Shown here: positions 1-12,852 of the stretch, piece after piece
Layout: each line of letters starts with the position of its first letter
How positions within the stretch are numbered: position 1 is the first letter of the stretch
NCBI GenBank assembly: GCA_003508835.1
Contig: PUFA01000166.1
Span: 2,032,001 to 2,096,000 of the forward strand
Source: Eonycteris spelaea
Lineage: Eukaryota; Chordata; Mammalia; Chiroptera; Pteropodidae
Length of the DNA: 64,000 nucleotides
Direction of reading: 5' to 3'
Translations under genes and position numbers: made by a program
The notes under the pieces: generated by a model
What the model was told of the DNA's origin: nothing
Database searches by the model: none
The model's input: only the letters and a program-made list of their open reading frames with translations

Positions 1-231
1 TCTACTACCCCCATCCTCTGATAACCACTAGTCTATTGTCCATGTCCATGAGTCTCTGTTTACTTATCCTGTTCATTTGTCACTTTTAGGTTTATATCCC
101 ACATATAAGTGATACTATGTGATTTTCAACTTTTTCATTCTGGCTATTTCGCTTAGCATGATTATCTCGAGGTCCATCCACGTTGTCACAAATGGCAGTA
201 TTTCATCTCTTCTTATGGCTGAATAATATTT

Positions 232-233
<2 letters not shown>

Positions 234-270
<37 letters not shown>

Positions 271-290
271 CATGTGTGTATACACACACG
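234..290. repeat. (TG)n microsatellite in L1 ORF2 end
   Basis: An alternating TG run of about 30 bases, followed by CG alternation and a short TA/CA stretch, interrupts the last codons of the L1 ORF2 relic. Alternating purine-pyrimidine DNA of this kind can adopt Z-form. It expanded after the L1 inserted. Confidence 0.9.
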
Positions 291-1668
291 ATGAAATAAT
301 ACAGACACTGCTTCTTTATCCAATCATCTATTGCAGGAGACTTTGGTTGCTTCCATGTCCTGGCCACCATGAATAATGCCGCTATGAACATCAGTGTGCA
401 AATATCTTTTTGGACATGAGTTTTCAAGTCTTTGGGGTAAATACCTAGTAGAGGGATTGCTGGATCTTATAGCAGATAACTTCCTAGTTTTTTGAGGAAC
501 CTCCATACTGTTCTCCATAGTGGCTATACCAATTTGCAGTCCCACCAGCAATGTATGAGTGTTCCTTTTTCTCATCATCATCTCCAACATTTGTTATTAC
601 TTGTCTTGTTGATTGCAGCTATTCTGGCAGGTGTGAGATGGTATTGCATTGTGTTTTTGATTTGTATTTCTGTAATAGCTAGCAATGTTGAACATCTTTT
701 CATGGATTTGCTGGCCATTTGTATGACCTCTAAAGAGAAGTGTCTTTTCAGGTCCTCTGCGTATTTTTTGATTGGATCATTTGGAGTTTTTTTTTGTTTT
801 TGAGCTGTATGAGTTCTTTGTATATTTTTGGATATTAGGCCCTTATGGGAGGCATTGCTTGCAAATATATTTTCCCATTTAGATGGGTGTCTCTTTATCT
901 TGTTGATGGCTTCTTTTGCTATGCCTTTGAGGTCAAATTCATAAAATCCTCTTTAAGCCCAAGCTCTTTGAGTTTAGTTCTTATGTTTTCCTCTATACAT
1001 TTTATTGTTTCAGGTCTTACATTCAGGTCCTTAATCCGTTTTGAGTTAATTTTGTCTAGTTTCATTGTTTTGTAGGTGGCTTTCCAGTTCCCCAGCACCA
1101 CATAATGAAGAGGCTTTCTATTCTTTACTGTATGTTTTTGGTTTTTTGTTGAAAATTATTTTCCATATATATATGGATTTACTTCTGAACTCTCAATTCT
1201 GTTCCACTGGTCTGTGTATCTTTTTTTCTGCCAATACCATGCCATTTTAATTATTGTCGCTTTGTAGCATAATTTGAAGTCGAGCAGAGTGATGCTTCCA
1301 GCCTCATTACTTTTTTCTCAGGATGGCTTTAGCAATTTGGGTTCTTCTGTGCTTCCACACAAATCTGATGATTTTTTGTTCTACTTCTTAAAAAAAAAAT
1401 GCCAATGGGATTTTGATGGGGATTGCATTAAATCAGTATAACGCTTTAGATAATAAGGTCATTTTAACTATGTTGATTCTTTCAGTCCAAGAACACGGAA
1501 TATCTTTCCATTTTTTGTATCTTCTTTGATTTCTTTTAATAGGGTCTTGTAATTTTTATTATATAGGTTCTTCACATGTTTCGTTAGATTTATTCCTAGG
1601 TATTTGATTCTTTTTATTGCAATTGCAAAAGGAATTATTTTTTCCATTCGTTTTCTTACATTTCAGTA

Positions 1669-1884
1669 TTACAATATAGGAATCCTATGGATTTTTGAAT
1701 GTTGACTTTGTATCCAGAAACTACTGTATTTGCTTATTGTTTCTAGTAGTTTTTTAATGGAGTCTTTAGGGTTTTCTATATAGACAATCATGTCATCCAC
1801 AAATAGTGACAGTTCAACTTCATTTTCTATTTGGATGCATTTGATCTCTCTCTCTTGTCTGATTGCATTTGCTAGGACCTCCAA
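1669..1884 (-). pseudogene. L1 ORF2 reverse transcriptase remnant with intact FVDD catalytic box
   Basis: A 71-codon open stretch of the minus-strand L1 contains [19 protein letters not shown], the catalytic palm motif of the L1 reverse transcriptase (FADD in many L1s, FVDD here). The FVDD codons are the reverse complement of 1792-1803. Both catalytic aspartates are kept, but the frame is closed on both sides, so no active enzyme could be made from it. It is a landmark for orientation and for dating the element. Confidence 0.85.
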
Positions 1885-3389
1885 TGTTATATTGAATAAC
1901 AGTAGTGATAGTGGACAACTTGCTTTGTTCCTGACATTAGAGGGAAGGTTTTTAGTTTTTCACTGTTAAGTATAATGTTGGCTGAGGTTTGTCATAGATG
2001 GCCTTTATTATGTTAAATTACTTTCCTTCTATACCAATTTTGTGAAGTGTTTTGATAATAAATGGATGCTGTATCTTGTCGAAGGCTTTTTCTGCATCTA
2101 TTGATATATCATATGATTCTTATTTTTAATTAGTTTATGTGGTGTATAACGTGATTCGATTTGCATATGTGGAACTATCCCTGTGCCCTGGGATGTAGCC
2201 AACTTGATCATAGTGTGTAATCTTTTTAATGTGTTGTTATATTCGGCTTGCCTAATATCTTCTTTAGGATTTTTGCATCTGTGTTCATGAGAGATATTGG
2301 TCTGTAGTTTTCTTTTTTTGTGCTATTTTTACCAGGTTTTGGTATCAGGGTAATATTGGTCTCATAAAATGAGTTGGAAAGTATTGTCTCTTCTTCAATT
2401 ATTTTGGAAGAGTTTGAGGAGAATAGGTATTAAATCTTCTTAGAATATTTGGTAGAATTCATTGGTGAAGCCATCTGTTCCTGGACTTTGACTTTTTTGG
2501 TTGGTTTTTGATGATTGTTTCAATTTCCATACTGCTGATCGGTCTATTTAGATTTTCCAGTTTTTCTTGATTCAGTCTAGGAAGATTTTATTTTTCTAAG
2601 TACTGGTCCATTTCTTCTAGGTTATCAAATTTGTGTTATATACTTTTTCATATTATTCGTATATGATCCTTTGTAATCTGTGGTGTCTGTCATAATTTCC
2701 CTTCTTTCATCCCTCATTTTGTTTATCTATGTCCTTGCTCTGTTTTCTAGCAAGAGGTTTGTCAATTTTATTAACCTTCTCAAAGAACCAGCTCTCCATT
2801 ACATTTCTTTCTTTTTTTTCAATTTCTTTTATTTCTGCTCTAATTTTAATTATTTCTTTCCTTCTGCTGACTTAGGCGTCATTCGTTCTTCCTTTTCTAG
2901 TTTTTTAAGATGAACCATTAGGTTGTTTATTTGAGCTCATTCTTGTTTTTGGAGATAGCCTGTAATTGTATAAAATTTCCTCTTCTTATTGCTTTTGCCA
3001 TATCCCAAAGTTTGATACAATGGATTATCATTATCATTCATTTCTATGTATCTCTGGATCTCTTTTTGTTACTTCTCTGACCCAGTCATTCTTCAGTGCA
3101 TGTTTTTATTTTCATGTATTCGTGGTTCTTCCTGCTTTTGTTTTACAGTTAATCTCCAGCTTCAAAAACATTATTATCAGAGAATATGGTTGGTATGATT
3201 TCAACCCTCTTATATTTGTTGAGGCTACCTCTGTGTCCCAGTTTGTGGACAATCCTTCAAATGTTCCATGTACATTAAAGAATATATAAGCAGTTGTTCA
3301 GAGATGAAAGGCTCTGTAAATGTCAGTTATGTCCAGTTGGTCTAATGTGTCATTTAAGGATGTTTTTCTTTTACTGATTTTCTATTTGT

Positions 3390-3436
3390 ATATATATACA
3401 TATATATATGTATATATATATGTATATATATATACA
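3390..3436. repeat. (TA)n-rich microsatellite inside L1
   Basis: An almost uninterrupted TATA/CATATATG run, largely self-complementary, sits where the L1 endonuclease coding region should be. It is capable of cruciform extrusion and is likely length-polymorphic. Confidence 0.85.
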
Positions 3437-3739
3437 GTCATCCATTTTTTCCTGCTTGTGCCTTATCTCCATTCCTCTTTGTAAATTTAGATCTTTGAAT
3501 CCTCTCCTTTTCAGCCATTGTTGTCTCAATTTGTCCCTATGTATGATGAACATTCATTAGTATTTTTGCTGTAGCAGATCTCTTTTTATTGTTTAAGTGT
3601 ATAATACCCTGTTTTTGGTAAGGGTTGCACTCCTCTGTTTCTGTCTACCTGCTAGTCTCCTACTCCTAATTATGTATTTTTTTCCTTTTGTTTTAGGTGA
3701 GCTGACCCCTTTCAGTATTTCCTATAATGGAGGCCCCAT

Positions 3740-4500
3740 AGTGGAGAATTCCTTCAATTTTTGTATGTCTTAAAAGGTCTTAATTTCTCCTTCATATCTA
3801 AAGGAGAGCTTAGCTGGATACATTATTCTTGGCTGGTAATTCCTTTTATTTAATAGTTTAAATATTTGATTCCACTTCTTTCTGGCTTGTAAGGTTTGCG
3901 CTGAGGTGTTCAACAATATCTAATGGGTTTTTCTTTATAAGAAACCATCTTCTTTTACCTAGCTGCCCTGAAAATTCTTTCTTTGTCATTGCTTTTTGAT
4001 AATTTTAATACAATGTGTCTTGATGATGGCCTCTTTGGGTTTAGATAATTGGGTGTTCTTTTTGACTCCTGAATTCCAAGATCCAGCTCACTCCTTAGAT
4101 CTGGGAAATTCTCATCAACTGAAAATGCTTTCTAACCCCTGCTCCTTTTCCTTCCCTTTGAGAATGCTTATTATTTTTATGTTTCCTTTCCTGATGGTAT
4201 CAGCTAGTTGTTTGTATTTCCCTTTCAGTATTTTTCATTCTTCGGTTTTTTTCTTCTTCAGATTTATTTCTATATTTCTGTCTTTGATATCATTGATCCT
4301 TTCCTCCATTTGGTCAACTCTACTTCCCAGGCTTACTAATTTTTTTTTCCATCTTTTTCAGTTGGTCTTCATTTCCGAAGTTCTATTTGGTTCTTTTGAG
4401 GTTTTCAGTCTCCTTGCTAAAGAACTCATTCTACTCATCTAATTGTTTTTTCAATTCCTTAATTACCAATATGAAATATTTTGAATCTTATTGAGTTTTT
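3740..4500 (-). pseudogene. L1 ORF1 remnant
   Basis: In the L1 minus-strand order, sequence following the ORF2 endonuclease part resembles the antisense of mammalian L1 ORF1 and its flank. Examples are the 'ggctggatacattattcttggctgg'-type block near 3810-3840 and the coiled-coil coding block near 4200-4440. ORF1 normally encodes an RNA-binding trimeric chaperone of about 300-340 residues. Here no long minus-strand frame survives. A 148-codon plus-strand frame at 3996-4442 lies antisense to it and is a shadow. Exact limits are approximate. Confidence 0.6.
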
Positions 4501-4659
4501 TCAGAAGGACCATCCTAAATTCTCTGATATCTAAGCCGCATATTTTTATGTCTTTAAGCTTATTTTCTGGAGATTTTTCTCTCTCTTTCTGAGATTCCTT
4601 GTCATCTTAGTTTTTCATGGTGTTTAATGGACTATTTCTCTGCTTGGGCATTAATGGAA

Positions 4660-5415
4660 GTGTATTCTGCTTTTTTTTTTTTTAAAGAAAGAAGATTTAT
4701 TTCATAAAGGTCTCCTTTTAACCTGTTGCTAAGATGACATTTTTTTTTTTTTTTTTTGGTTTCCAGTAGGTGGCATCTAATCCTATTGGATCCCTTCTTT
4801 GTATAAAGTCTTAATAACGCCTTTTTTCTTGTAGATATTCAATCATGCTTGCTACCCTTAATCTCAGTCCCTGTCAGTGTTAGCGACAGTTTCAGTAGTG
4901 TTTGCTCAGATTCCCCTGGGGCTCCATCGTGTTTGGCCTTGGAGGATATGGGGGAAGGGGCCCTTTGGGTTGAGGAATGTGGGATGTGGCTCAGCCTCGT
5001 GTTTTGCAACTGTGGCTTCTAATAATCATCTGTTTTTTCTCTGCTGTCCCCACTTCTCTGCCATCCTCACTTCTCTGCTTTCTGCCCTGATGCCTGGGCA
5101 CCGCCACTGGCCACATGGAGCTCACAGCTCTCCCAGGAAGAGCTATGTAGAGAACTTACCACAACTTCTCTCCTCCCTCCTCCTCCTACAGGGAGCTCTG
5201 CCTGTGAGAGGCAACTTCTTTGTATCGCCCAGTCCACCGCCTGACACCTGGAGTTCTGACCTGTGGTAACTCTTATGTGCAGATCTCACACTGAGACATG
5301 CTATCGTGCAGTTTGGGTGTTTTTTTGTTGTTGAATTTTAGATGTTCGGCTTATTTTTGTTTCAAGGGGAGAGATCTGGGGACATCTCTCACTCCACCAT
5401 GTTTCTGATGTCTTC
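4660..5415 (-). promoter_or_regulatory. L1 5' UTR / internal promoter region (relic)
   Basis: This stretch is clearly richer in G+C than the rest of the element. It ends with a block near 5375-5410 containing 'cactccaccatgtttctg', which in antisense resembles the extreme 5' ends of mammalian L1 elements. L1 5' UTRs carry an internal RNA polymerase II promoter. Two poly-T tracts (about 4672-4683 and 4740-4757) sit at the ORF1-proximal end. Whether any promoter activity remains cannot be seen. A 130-codon plus-strand open frame (4877-5269) runs antisense through it. Confidence 0.55.
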
Positions 5416-8400
5416 TTTTTGCTTTTTTAAATGTAGCTGTTATAAAAAGTTCAATTACATATTGCTGCCAGGCAGTGCTGGTTAAACCTTTGAATATAGC
5501 TTGCTCTGAACTTCTCTGTGGCCAAAACACTCATTGTCCTCACTCTCATGTTAGATTCTCCTGATGCTGCCTTATTGCATGGTCCATCAGCAATATTTTC
5601 TAGAAAATGCTGTGCTGAGTCTAAACTTCTCACCTCCAAATTTGCTTTATTTTATTCCCAAGTCCCTCCTCCTCCTAATTCACTTCCTTCCTTCTGTGGT
5701 TAATCTTCCTTTTCTGACCCCACAGCTCAGTTAGGATCTCTTACATATTCCAGGGAGAAATGGCAACATTGATAAGGACTTTCAACCTTTCAATATGTTT
5801 TGAACAATTGTATTTTCTATTATCTATTTGTTCATATTCTATTTATTCTATCTCTATCATTGAAACATATGATTTTACAAAGTTTCTCTTTATATTTTGC
5901 CATTGAAAGGTCACAAACATACAAGACTAATAAACAATTTGTGAGTTTTCCAAATTCCCCTGAGTCTGCCCATACATTCCAACACAACTTGAATTCTGTC
6001 AAATCACATTAGTCAAGACAACAAAGGTTATGCCAATAGCCACCCATGCTCAAAAGTCCCAACACCAACTCCAACTAACCAAAATGTCAGACATTTACTC
6101 ACAATTCCTGGGGATTTTTAGTCTATAGCAGAAGGAAGGGTATGAGTTAATCCACCTGGTTACAATAGGAATATTTTTTAAAGTCATTTATGAAAGATTC
6201 AAGACAAGAAGTTCTTGCCAATGCAAAGTAGAATTCTTAATGTATTAAAAGGAATGATCATATGTTGCATGGAAATTCAACCTCATATTTTAGATTCACA
6301 GCTCTTTCCTAGTTGCCTGAATTATGATTGAGGGGCTTTTTCACCTTAGGGAAATATCTGTGGCACATTTTTAATGCCAGACCAGCTTCATCCACTGCCC
6401 TGCTCCCACCCAGAATATTTTTTTCCACCTTCCCATGGGTGACCAGGGAATTCAAAGCAATTGAATATGTAATCATCTGGAATAAGATTTTAAAGAGTGG
6501 TCTCTGCAGTACTCTCCGGCTGCTCATCTTCCTGCAGCCAGTTTCCTAAGTGGCCTTCGAGAGATGCTGAGAATCCCATGTTGGATGTTAACCTTTTAAC
6601 AGTTTAGCTATTTTTCTCCTTGTACTGACTAGAAGCCCAGCTCCAAAGACAGTACAGGAAGTGGGGCAAAGGAAGAGCTTCCTTCCTTCTAAGACCCACT
6701 GGGGCACACTCTCCACAGCCCCAGGGAGTATGTTGGGCAGGCTTTGAATCGATGTGTTTTTAAAGCATTCATTATGCTGGCAATGGAGTTCTATGAAACT
6801 AGCTTTTATTCCTTTTATACAAGTCACATAGAGATTTCCCACAGTACTCAGAAGTAAATAATTATTGTCTTGTTTTATGAATATGAGAAAATTTTTGTGA
6901 AGATGCCTAAATATTTTGATTAATATAAAAGCAGATGAGCTGACATGTGGTTACTTACATCAAAGTACTTCTCTGATTAAATCACTTTAAAAATGCAAAA
7001 TAAGAGGTAGGGCATTCATCCTAAACAGCAATTTTAAAATGGGTGCTTTGGTATTGAGGCTTTCAGAATCAGATTTAAACACCAGGGTGACAAATTTGGA
7101 GGGAAAGACTTCACTCTGGATTAGTCAGACTAAAATGTTAAAGTACATGCTGTACTTCTTGAATACATAATAATGAACAATACCAGTACATATCTAAATG
7201 GCAATCAGTGTTTTTCTTATCTAATAATTTTGTTTAATATTTGAAGTGTATGTGTACGAAAGTGATATTATTAGTCTTAATTGCTGATGTTGCTGAGGTG
7301 GAGACTTCCTTCTCAGTTGCTTATAAAGGACTAAAAATAACATCTTTTTTGCACTATTTTTAGGGGTTTCAAAAATCAGCTGCAATTCAACTGTCACGTG
7401 TGGATGCCTTTTTGACTCAGCAGCTGAGAGTTGTGCTTTATTTTCTCCTTCTCCATAATCTAGAAGCAATAACATGGAGGATACTTTGGATACGCTACAC
7501 TAAATTGTGTAATGCCCCAACTCTTCAATGTGACAATAAACCCATGAGGTTTACTATATGTGAAACGTTATGTCAAGGCTCTGAACAACCCACATCAATA
7601 AATGTTCATTGATCATGAGGTTCTATAAAATTTGAGAGGCCACCATGATGCATCACATTCCTGACCCCTAGGCAAGAGAGTGAGGGTCTCCAAGGACTGA
7701 GACATTTTATCAAGCCATGGTCAAAGAAACTGGAGTTGAAGAATAGCCATGCCTAGCCTAGCAAAGAGAAGTGAAAACTGCCACAAAATGGCTCCAGGTT
7801 TCGAGAGAGGAGGCACAGTCAACAGTTAGGTATCAGATAGCATTTTCAGTTTAGGTCATTATTATTTTTAAGAATCTTGCCAAGCACCCTCGAATCCAAA
7901 GGGCCAGAGCCCCCTCCCCCTCAGTATCTGACCCACTGCCGCTGCTGTCTGCCTCAAAAGCTGCCCTTGGCCTTTCCTGTCCTTTCTGGCAGCACAAACC
8001 AGCAGGCTTCATCTAACATTAGGAGAATTATAAAGTCTTAGATTTGAAAGGGCCCTTTCATGCAAATGTCTAGACTCCACTAATTTTCCAATTTTTGTTA
8101 CTGAGAGAATAAAGAATTTCACATGGGTGTGGTGGCAGAGTTCTTTTGGCACATCTTTCTCCTGGTATTTCCCCTTTTCCAAGGGTAGGGGCAACTCTGA
8201 GCTCATTGCCTCTAAGAAGGGATGCAGCTGGTCAGAAAGTAGAAATGGCCAATGGGCACTTTTGGTCTTTGTGTTTTAAAGTGGAGTGGGGGAAGGGGAG
8301 TGGGGAGTTCAGGAGATGATGTACAGACTAATTGAAGGAGAAGCAGGGGTAAAAGAACCATAGTTTCTTTCACTCCCTGCCTAGATTACAACTTCTCCAT

Positions 8401-9285
8401 GGACTGAGAAGTAAAGAAGAAAAAGAGTGAAGAAGAGGTCATTAGAATAGACAGATGGTGGGTCAAGGAGCCAAGTTCCCTAATTTCTAGGTTGAACTTC
8501 TGGGAGGTAGGAATACCCCCCAAGGAGGAAAGGGCTTCCTGCAGAGTCTAGACATGACTTATCTATCACCTCTTAAAAGTTTCCCTACCATAAGTGATGC
8601 AGCAAAACAAATGTGTGAGCTTTGCTGCAGGCCAGATGCTGTTTCAGGGTAATCGGCCTGAGCAGATGACTTAGGACCAGAAGGCTCCTCACTTCCCCAA
8701 TTATTGGTTTATAGTTTATGAAATTTCAAAAATGCATAGACTCTTTCTCTTCTCCCATTTGGAAATCTGGATAACATTTATCTCTGTGTCATTGTCTAGA
8801 TATGTGCTCATGCTCTGTGTTTCCTCATGACTGACATTTATGGTTTGCAATCTTACCTGCCCTTTTTTCCAGTAGCCTATGAAATGGTTAACATGAAACC
8901 ATTCAGATAGATCTCTGTCTCTAAGAATTTAGGTTCCTACTGATGTTTATTCTTCCCTTTCTGACCAAAAATACTTCTCTTTGACCAAAAATATAAAGTT
9001 AAAACATTAGTTCAGTAGTTCTGGTTTCTCTCTGTTGTCTGTTAACATTACACAATTTCCTTAAGCTGTAAATATTCCTTCCCATTTTTCTTACTCTAAA
9101 AAAATGACTGACATTCTACTTTTTTTTTTCTGTTCTCAGTTCTTTTTTGCAAACCTCTGCTCATTCTGGGTTTCAATCTTCTTGATCCAGCTTTTTCAGG
9201 CTCCTACACTTTCCATTTCTGCTTAGTTTCATCCCTCTCCCTCAAGTTTATGGTTATATCATTTTAAAATCTGTATGAAGATATC
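5416..9285. other. Unique intergenic DNA, no gene recognised
   Basis: About 3.9 kb without a recognisable gene. Open frames are at most 84 codons, lie on both strands and have no familiar motif. A short block near 8025-8075 ('taaagtcttagatttgaaag' onward) resembles the 5' part of an old MIR3/tRNA-SINE-like relic. A moderately C-rich patch lies at 7900-7990. Nothing else stood out. Confidence 0.6.
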
Positions 9286-9287
9286 AA

Positions 9288-9510
9288 CAATAACATTGGA
9301 AGATAACACTTATTTAGCATTTATTGTGTATTAGGTGCATCACATTCAATCGTTTAATTTCACAATAACCCAGTGGAGTAAAGTATCATCCAAATCCCTG
9401 TATTACAGATGAAGAAATGAGGCTGAATGAGATACGGAAGCTTTTCAAGGTCAGCAGAGTCTGGAGCTCAAACCCAGGTCTGAATGACTGAAAGCCAAAG
9501 TCCTACTGCC
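9288..9510 (-). mobile_element. MIR SINE
   Basis: Minus-strand MIR: in plus orientation it shows the antisense 3' half (a 'tttattgtgtattaggtgc'-type block), the 'tacagatgaagaaatgaggc' core and 'gctcaaacccaggtctga'. All are hallmarks of the mammalian-wide interspersed repeat. Diverged, as expected for a repeat this old. Confidence 0.85.
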
Positions 9511-9839
9511 GAAGTTTATTGCCAAATTCTCTTCGTATGTGGAAGTTGCCATGAATGTGAGCTCACAAACTCAAAAGGCTCTCAAAGTCATGCAGGAAAA
9601 GCATATGAGTGAAAAGCACCGATTGTCTGCAAGATAAACCTCTTAGAATATTCACTGCTTCCACAAAAAACATTTTAAAAAATATTATTTTCACTTTTAA
9701 GAGATTACATTTGAAAAAATGCTTTTCTAAATATACAAAAGTTGATGCTTGATGATAAATGGCAGTGGATACCCAGGTTGAGAGAATCAACAAGAAGTAG
9801 ATGACCATGGTTTGCTGGAAAACACATTTCCTACCTATC

Positions 9840-10025
9840 TCAGTAACTCAAAGTGCAGAGCCCTGACCTATAGCATCAGTATAACCTGGGAGCCTGTTAG
9901 AAGTGCAATTTCAGACTCCGGCCTACTGAATCAGAAACTCCCAGGCGGAGCCTCCAATCGCTTCACCAGACCTCCAGGTGATTCTAATGCACACTCAGGT
10001 TTAAGAACCATTGTTCTCCCTAAAA
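9840..10025 (+). mobile_element. MER5A-like hAT-Charlie non-autonomous DNA transposon
   Basis: Contains the MER5A progression: 'gcatcagtataacctgggag', 'ctgaatcagaaactcccagg', then 'ccaggtgattctaatgcaca' and a final 'aagaaccattg'. The terminal inverted repeats are eroded. Ancient element, non-coding. Confidence 0.75.
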
Positions 10026-10784
10026 GGAATACTCCATTCCAGCTGCTTGTTACCAGGAGGGGAATATAAATGCCAGGTCATCAAACTCTCTGAGGTAAGG
10101 AAGCTAGAAATCTCAATTACGTACATTCTCCCAAATTCTAAACACTTCTTCAAATTTTTTTTTTTTTTTAATACTGTATAGGCTAAACCACACGTTTATT
10201 GACTGGCTCTGACCTACAGAACATTAGAGTTATTTTTACTAATAACTCTTTATTGAAATGTCACTCAACCAGCCAAATGAATTAATATCTTTTCATTACA
10301 ATCACTTGGAGAAAGTGATCTGCCCACTTTACAATAGCATTGAATGGAGGTTAAATATTTTGATAAAACTTCCTTTACCCTGCTAGGAATTATCACGACA
10401 TAATTCATGTTTGAACAAATAATTTGAACTATTATGAAATAAAACATGAGCTCTAAGGACTAAATGGAAGCCCACAAACATTTACAAACCAAAATATGTT
10501 ATAAAACTTGTTTTTTTGTTGTTATTTTAACAATGGTGTGTGTGTGTGTGTGTGTTGTGTGTGTAGAACATGCTGAAGACTTTCAGGTCAAATAAACCCA
10601 GTTTTACATTTTAATCAGCTCGTGAAATATTTCTATTCAGCGTGGTATGATTCTGAGCTTTAATCATGTACTAAAAAACCTCTGAGAATCTACTAATGCA
10701 AAGATACTATTCCCAGGTTAGGCAAAGAGTTTGCAGAAAAAAATTTTCAGAAAAAAAGGAACGTCATGCATGAAAGCCCCAACA
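10026..10784. other. Intergenic DNA with a TG microsatellite
   Basis: No gene recognised. Holds a T13-14 tract near 10157-10170 and a (TG)n tract at 10536-10564. Short chance frames only. Confidence 0.6.
10536..10564. repeat. (TG)n microsatellite
   Basis: About 29 bases of TG repeats with one TTG interruption. Confidence 0.9.
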
Positions 10785-11170
10785 TGGAAAGGTTGGCATA
10801 TTCGAGAAATGGAAGTAAGATTGGTATGAAGAATTACCCAATATGAGGTTGGAGGAGTGGAGAAAGCCCAGGTAGAGAGCCAAGTAGATCTCATCAAGGT
10901 TTTGAGACTTTGCTGCAAAGACAATGAGAAATCATTGACAGATTCAAATATAGCCACAATTCTATAAAAATTGAGTCTTTGACAGACCATATCAGTTGTA
11001 TTATAGAAACTCAATGGGAAGAGCAGAGATAGAGCATATTGGTTAGAAAGTTATTCCAAGAATCCTGGTGGGATATGGTGTTAGGGTGGTGATAATACAA
11101 ATAAAGAGAATATACAGATTTAACCAGAATTCAGGAAGTTGAGGTGACATGGCTTTGTGGTTACTGGTCA
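10785..11170 (-). mobile_element. L2 LINE fragment
   Basis: The plus strand reads like antisense L2: 'tatgaggttggaggagtgg', an 'atcatcaaggttttgagactttg'-like block and 'gttattccaagaatcctggt' follow the order seen in minus-strand L2 copies. Strongly diverged and gapped; limits are approximate. Confidence 0.6.
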
Positions 11171-12540
11171 GATTTTAGTAAATTACACGGCTCTGGTGCC
11201 ATGGACCATCACTGGAACTAACCTACATATTCATGCACCAGTCTGCTCTGAATGCCCACCCCTAATACTCCATATAAGCTCATTTCTTTAGGAATTGAGA
11301 ATTCAGCATTATAAATACTTATCAAAGAAATATTATGGCCCATTGATTAAAAGGAAATATTAGGTCAAAAAATATAGGCAGAAGAACATCTTTTGAAAAT
11401 ACAATAATCATTTGGAAATTATCAGCTAAGAGCTATTTCCTGCCTACAGGCAACTATAAAGGAGTTTGGTCAATACAATATATACTTATCCCATTAAGTT
11501 AACACATGAAAAGGTGGATAGAAATTAAGAAAAATATTTGTATGCCCTGCATAATATACATCTTTTCCACCCATTCTCAGACCCATTCCCCTTATTCTAG
11601 TTTCCTCTGGTATGTAAGGCTCAGTTATACACTGTGGATGAATAGAGACACCATGAGACCAACAGGAGATAGAAGATTTAAGACAGAAAATCTAGTCTAT
11701 CAATACTTCTTAGGTACAGGTGAGAGCTCTCTCTCCCCTCTCAAGATACTAGGGCCCTAAGAAGACAAAGTATAAGCACCCAAAAACTATTAACAGAAAG
11801 AAGGCAGATAGACCTGTCCCTCACTTCAACTATTCTTCAGTGATACTACAGAAGCTATTTAATGAGAAGAAATGTTAGAACATGATCCCAATGAAGAGAA
11901 AGACTTCTCATTTTCGCAGGAGACTTCAGGATTTCATACCTTCATTGTTTGTGGCTGCCTTTGCTTAAAACCTAAATGGAGCTATCACTGACTAGTAGGG
12001 TTAGTAGTGAAATGAATGACAGCTGCAGCCTGCAATTATTCCAAGGCCAAAAGAAAAAAAGTGAGCAAGAGTTCCACTACTATAGTATTTTCCAGAATTA
12101 TTAAAGCAAACAGACTTGGGATTTAGAATTGTTGGTGGAGAAGTATTATCTTTATGTTAGATATAAAAGCTACACAGTAATGAAAGAATCTGTAGACAAA
12201 ATTTCACCTCTCTGGATACCCTTCCTTAAATAGTTTCCTTGGTGACTACTTAGTGCATTATAACTAGTAACCACAGTGGTGCATGAATTTGAAATATTGT
12301 TATTAAAATTTCATATAATTGGCAAAATGCACATTTGAATTAATGTTCATGTTATTCTTTTTTGCTCAATAGAGGTAAGTTGGCATGAAGTTGGACTACT
12401 CTATAAAACAGAACCAGAAAATTTTTTCTTGCAAGGTTTGTGGAGAAGGAAACTGAGCAAAGAGATTATTTAAATCTGAAAGAGGTGGGTCTAATATTTT
12501 TCAAATATTTTTATCTAAACTAAAATATTTAATAATCTCA
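11171..12540. other. Unique intergenic DNA, nothing recognised
   Basis: AT-rich sequence without a recognisable repeat or gene. The longest open frame, 84 codons at 11506-11760, has no motif. Confidence 0.5.
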
Positions 12541-12544
12541 AAGC

Positions 12545-12720
12545 CATCTAAGGCATATGTTTCATTATTACTACTTTGTAGATGAAAGAAGCTGAGGCTT
12601 AGGAATTTAAGTAGCTAACTGAAGGTCACACAGTCAGTAAGTGGAAGAAACAGGATGCAAACATAGGTGTATTTTATGTGGCTATTTTCTCATTCCAAAT
12701 TCTGCGCTCCTTCCTAGGCC
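12545..12720 (-). mobile_element. MIR SINE
   Basis: Contains 'gtagatgaaagaagctgagg' and 'ctgaaggtcacacagtcagt', the antisense MIR core and tRNA-side block. It lies just upstream of the EEF1A1 retrocopy and is unrelated to it. Confidence 0.75.
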
Positions 12721-12852
12721 ATTTTAGTTAACATCTGAGTCATTTTTACATATAAGAGGACTGCTAATTAGTTTTTTATCTCTTTTGTCATTAAAAAAAC
12801 TATAGTTCAGGATAATTATCTTCCCAAAGTCCATGATTATTTAATTCCACAG

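Larger units (their letters stand above)
1..5415 (-). mobile_element. Nearly full-length L1 retrotransposon, broken, 3' end cut by the window edge
   Basis: Read on the minus strand, this stretch runs 5' UTR, ORF1, ORF2 and start of the 3' UTR of a LINE-1 element. The conserved end of ORF2 lies near 130-230, the reverse transcriptase near 1740-2400, endonuclease-like sequence near 2900-3560, ORF1-like sequence about 3740-4500, and a more GC-rich 5' UTR about 4660-5415. Seen: both ORFs are broken by stops and frameshifts; the longest minus-strand open frames are about 60-70 codons. Part of the endonuclease region is replaced or compressed by a TA-rich microsatellite. Known: most genomic L1 copies are 5'-truncated, so a copy keeping its 5' UTR is in the minority. 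The true 3' end, poly-A and target-site duplication lie left of position 1, so the insertion boundaries cannot be confirmed here. Confidence 0.85.

Noticed and set aside
3996..4442. 148-codon plus-strand frame rich in Phe, Leu and Ser
   Set aside because: It is antisense to the L1 ORF1 relic; the hydrophobic look comes from reading purine-rich coding sequence on the opposite strand.
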